Positions 24,748 to 26,460 of a stretch of DNA of 26,460 bases are shown here, piece after piece. The notes beneath the pieces were generated by a model. The model was given only the letters and a program-made list of their open reading frames with translations. It did no database searches and was not told the origin of the DNA. The stretch spans positions 44,338-70,797 of the forward strand of contig DENB01000059.1 of NCBI GenBank assembly GCA_002359495.1, written 5' to 3'. Each line of letters begins with the position of its first letter. Positions within the stretch are counted from its first letter, which is position 1. Source of the DNA: Enterobacteriaceae bacterium UBA2655. GTDB lineage: Bacteria; Pseudomonadota; Gammaproteobacteria; Enterobacterales; Enterobacteriaceae. The position numbers were made by a program, and so were the translations under genes.

Positions 24748-26460
24748 ATGGCAACGGGATTCTTTTTGTATCACCTGGATAAAACCACCTGCGGCGGACG
24801 TATTCTGTCGGGCGCGGAGGATGATACTTATGAAATTGGGGGCATCGAGCGTCAGCAGGTCAGGGAGGGCGACCCGGTGACCTGCGGGAAGCATCCGGGG
24901 CGCTTCCGGGTGTGTGGCGGCATGGGCGATACCTACGAGGTGGGCGGCGAACTGAAAGTGTGGGCGGGGTCTCTCGACAGCTACAGCTCCTGTCCCTGCC
25001 GGGCGAAGTTTATTCCTTCCGTCGAGACTCACACCTATGAGAGAGATTGCAACGCCGGGCTTGCGGCAGAGCGGGCACAGGCTGCGGAGAGAAAGGCGCA
25101 GCCGACCGGTGAGCCTGAGCAGCACGCGCAGGCCGCGAAGAAAAAACGGGAAATCACGCTGACCATCGGCGTGTTCTTTGACGGTACCGGCAACAATGCG
25201 AATAACAGTGGTGACCGTCAGGCCGCCTGTTCCGGTGAACATTACGGGATGAATGATGCAGAATCTACGTCTGCGTTAGAACAGTGTGTCCGGCTGAATA
25301 GAGGGGTCAGCGGCACCGCCGCCGGCAGCTATATCGGCTACTACAGCAACGTACACTGGCTCAATACACTTTACAAACAGGATATAACCCCCGATACGGG
25401 TTCTGGTCAGTACGCTATTTATATTGAAGGTATCGGTACGGAAGACGGGGCTGGCGACAGCACTCACGGGATGGGAACAGGCCGGGGCAATACCGGCGTG
25501 GTGAGAAAAACCGATAAGGCGGTCGCTGCACTGGCTGCCGGTATTCAGAATTATTTAAACAGATACGATGATGCCCATGCCTGCGTAATTAAAGACCTGC
25601 GGTTTGATATTTTTGGCTTCAGCCGGGGGGCTGCGGCGGCGCGCCACTTTGCCAACCGAATATTCAGCCAGGACAGTGCGATTATCGCGGCGATTAAAGC
25701 CGGGCTGGCTGGCACTGAATTTTCCGGGACGCCCGGCGGGAAAACCCGATTTCTGGGAATATTCGATACCGTAGCGGCCATCGGAACGCCGGTGAACGGC
25801 CTCAACCCGCACAGCGCCGATACCGGGGGTGTCAGTCTGATGCTGCGCCCGGGCGTGGCCGAGAAGGTGTTTCATATCACTGCGCAGCACGAGTGCCGGT
25901 TCAACTTCGCGCTGAACAGCGTGAAGCCGGCGTGGCCGGAGCTGGCCCTGCCCGGGGCGCACTCCGACATTGGTGGCGGCTACAACCCCGACGAGCATGA
26001 AGCTTATTTCCTTACCCGCCCGGAGTTTGAAACCGTGCCCCTTTCCACCTCCGATACGGAAACGCGAATTTACCGGCAGACCTGTGCACAGCTTACAGCA
26101 ATGGACGGCTATCCGGCGATAGCGCCGCTGCTGAACGCGGTGGAGGTGAACGTCGATACCTGGCATGACGACAGAATGCCGGCAGACCGTTACGGAACGC
26201 TACAGAAGCGCAGCGCAGCGGCGCTGATCATTGATCGACCGACGAGTAACGACTGGTCGAAGGTAGTGCTGCGGGTGATGCTCGATGCCGCTCAGGATGC
26301 GGGCGTGGTATTCGATCCTATCCGAGACACGAATGTAGAATTAAGACTTCGGCCAGAACTTAATAGTTTGTGTGAAAAAGCGATAGTGATGGGCCGTGCC
26401 ATAAGAAGTGGTAAGTCTGCACCCGGCTTCACTACGCCAGAAATCCTGATGCTGGCCGAA
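24748..26460 (+). CDS. PAAR-domain T6SS phospholipase effector (Tle1/DUF2235), 3' end outside window
   Basis: 571 residues are visible before the window ends; by comparison with copy A about 54 more are expected. ATG 24748 has GAGGG 4 nt upstream. An N-terminal PAAR-like domain (about 1-95) shows DKTTCGGRILSG and REGDPVTCGKHPG; PAAR proteins cap the VgrG spike and carry toxins. After a Glu/Ala/Lys-rich linker (about 110-135), the DUF2235 lipase domain begins with TLTIGVFFDGTGNN and contains the nucleophile Ser292 in GFSRGA, Asp340 in GIFDTVA and His405 in GAHSDIGGG. It differs from copies A and B in two patches: YLNRYDDAHACVI just before the nucleophile, and DPIRDTNVELRLR near residue 540. 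The immunity gene should follow directly downstream. Confidence 0.88.
   Translation, partial: MATGFFLYHLDKTTCGGRILSGAEDDTYEIGGIERQQVREGDPVTCGKHPGRFRVCGGMGDTYEVGGELKVWAGSLDSYSSCPCRAKFIPSVETHTYERDCNAGLAAERAQAAERKAQPTGEPEQHAQAAKKKREITLTIGVFFDGTGNNANNSGDRQAACSGEHYGMNDAESTSALEQCVRLNRGVSGTAAGSYIGYYSNVHWLNTLYKQDITPDTGSGQYAIYIEGIGTEDGAGDSTHGMGTGRGNTGVVRKTDKAVAALAAGIQNYLNRYDDAHACVIKDLRFDIFGFSRGAAAARHFANRIFSQDSAIIAAIKAGLAGTEFSGTPGGKTRFLGIFDTVAAIGTPVNGLNPHSADTGGVSLMLRPGVAEKVFHITAQHECRFNFALNSVKPAWPELALPGAHSDIGGGYNPDEHEAYFLTRPEFETVPLSTSDTETRIYRQTCAQLTAMDGYPAIAPLLNAVEVNVDTWHDDRMPADRYGTLQKRSAAALIIDRPTSNDWSKVVLRVMLDAAQDAGVVFDPIRDTNVELRLRPELNSLCEKAIVMGRAIRSGKSAPGFTTPEILMLAE

Larger units (their letters stand above)
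23860..26460 (+). mobile_element. Degenerate Tn3-family transposon C with full-length effector start, right side outside window
   Basis: The order IR, transposase remnant (minus), res and resolvase remnant, effector (plus) mirrors transposon B. The transposase has lost most of its length and the resolvase all but its last 24 codons, so the element is non-autonomous. In contrast the effector gene keeps its complete 5' end, deleted in B. The DNA from 24621 to 24734 is almost identical to the corresponding part of B (11897-12010), showing common ancestry. The right IR and immunity gene, if present, lie beyond the window. Confidence 0.82.

Noticed and set aside
1..26460. CRISPR array, tRNA or rRNA genes
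   Set aside because: No regularly spaced direct repeats and no cloverleaf or rRNA segments were seen on inspection.

Overview
The window looks like a chromosomal accessory region of a GC-rich enterobacterium (order Enterobacterales; Erwiniaceae such as Pantoea, Mixta or Erwinia is my guess from overall protein style, not proven). Its frame is three related copies of a Tn3-family transposon, each carrying a type VI secretion (T6SS) phospholipase effector of the Tle1/DUF2235 type and, where the far side is visible, a DUF2931-type lipoprotein that is the likely immunity protein. Copy A (1-1912) enters from the left edge and shows only its effector, immunity gene and right inverted repeat (IR). 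Copy B (10079-15762) is complete: 39-bp IRs, a perfect 5-bp target duplication AATAT, divergent serine resolvase and 1018-aa transposase, plus an intact immunity gene and a 5'-truncated effector. Copy C (23860 to the right edge) has a degenerate IR, a heavily deleted transposase and resolvase, but a full-length 5' end of a PAAR-Tle1 effector that runs off the window.

Between A and B (1963-9468) lies a tightly packed catabolic cluster that I read as a D-apionate degradation pathway: an MFS carboxylate-type permease, ApnO (D-apionate to 3-oxo-isoapionate), OiaC (decarboxylation to L-erythrulose), LerK (phosphorylation), LerI and DerI (two isomerisations to D-erythrose 4-phosphate), with a SorC/DeoR-type regulator downstream. 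DerI is divergent from the other structural genes. No apiose dehydrogenase or apionolactonase is present, so the imported compound is probably the acid. A 610-bp gene-poor stretch with a run of GC-rich hairpins (about 9820-9994) separates this cluster from transposon B.

Between B and C (15811-23783) lie a small Cys-rich protein, then an IclR regulator with an apparent four-gene operon (MHS-family transporter, PanE-like reductase, SDR dehydrogenase, NodB-fold polysaccharide deacetylase/cyclic-imide-hydrolase-like enzyme). A near-palindromic operator sequence is shared by the regulator and operon promoters. The substrate is unknown. Next come a frameshifted remnant of an Rpn-family nuclease, a strong bidirectional terminator, a pair of overlapping DUF606/YdcZ-type membrane transporters and a divergent LysR regulator.

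The effector genes of A and C are direct repeats 25,457 bp apart, and B is inverted relative to both, so homologous recombination could delete or circularise the whole interval or invert its parts. The most notable system is the Tn3-family element used as a vehicle for T6SS effector-immunity pairs; the copies differ in discrete variable patches of both effector and immunity protein.
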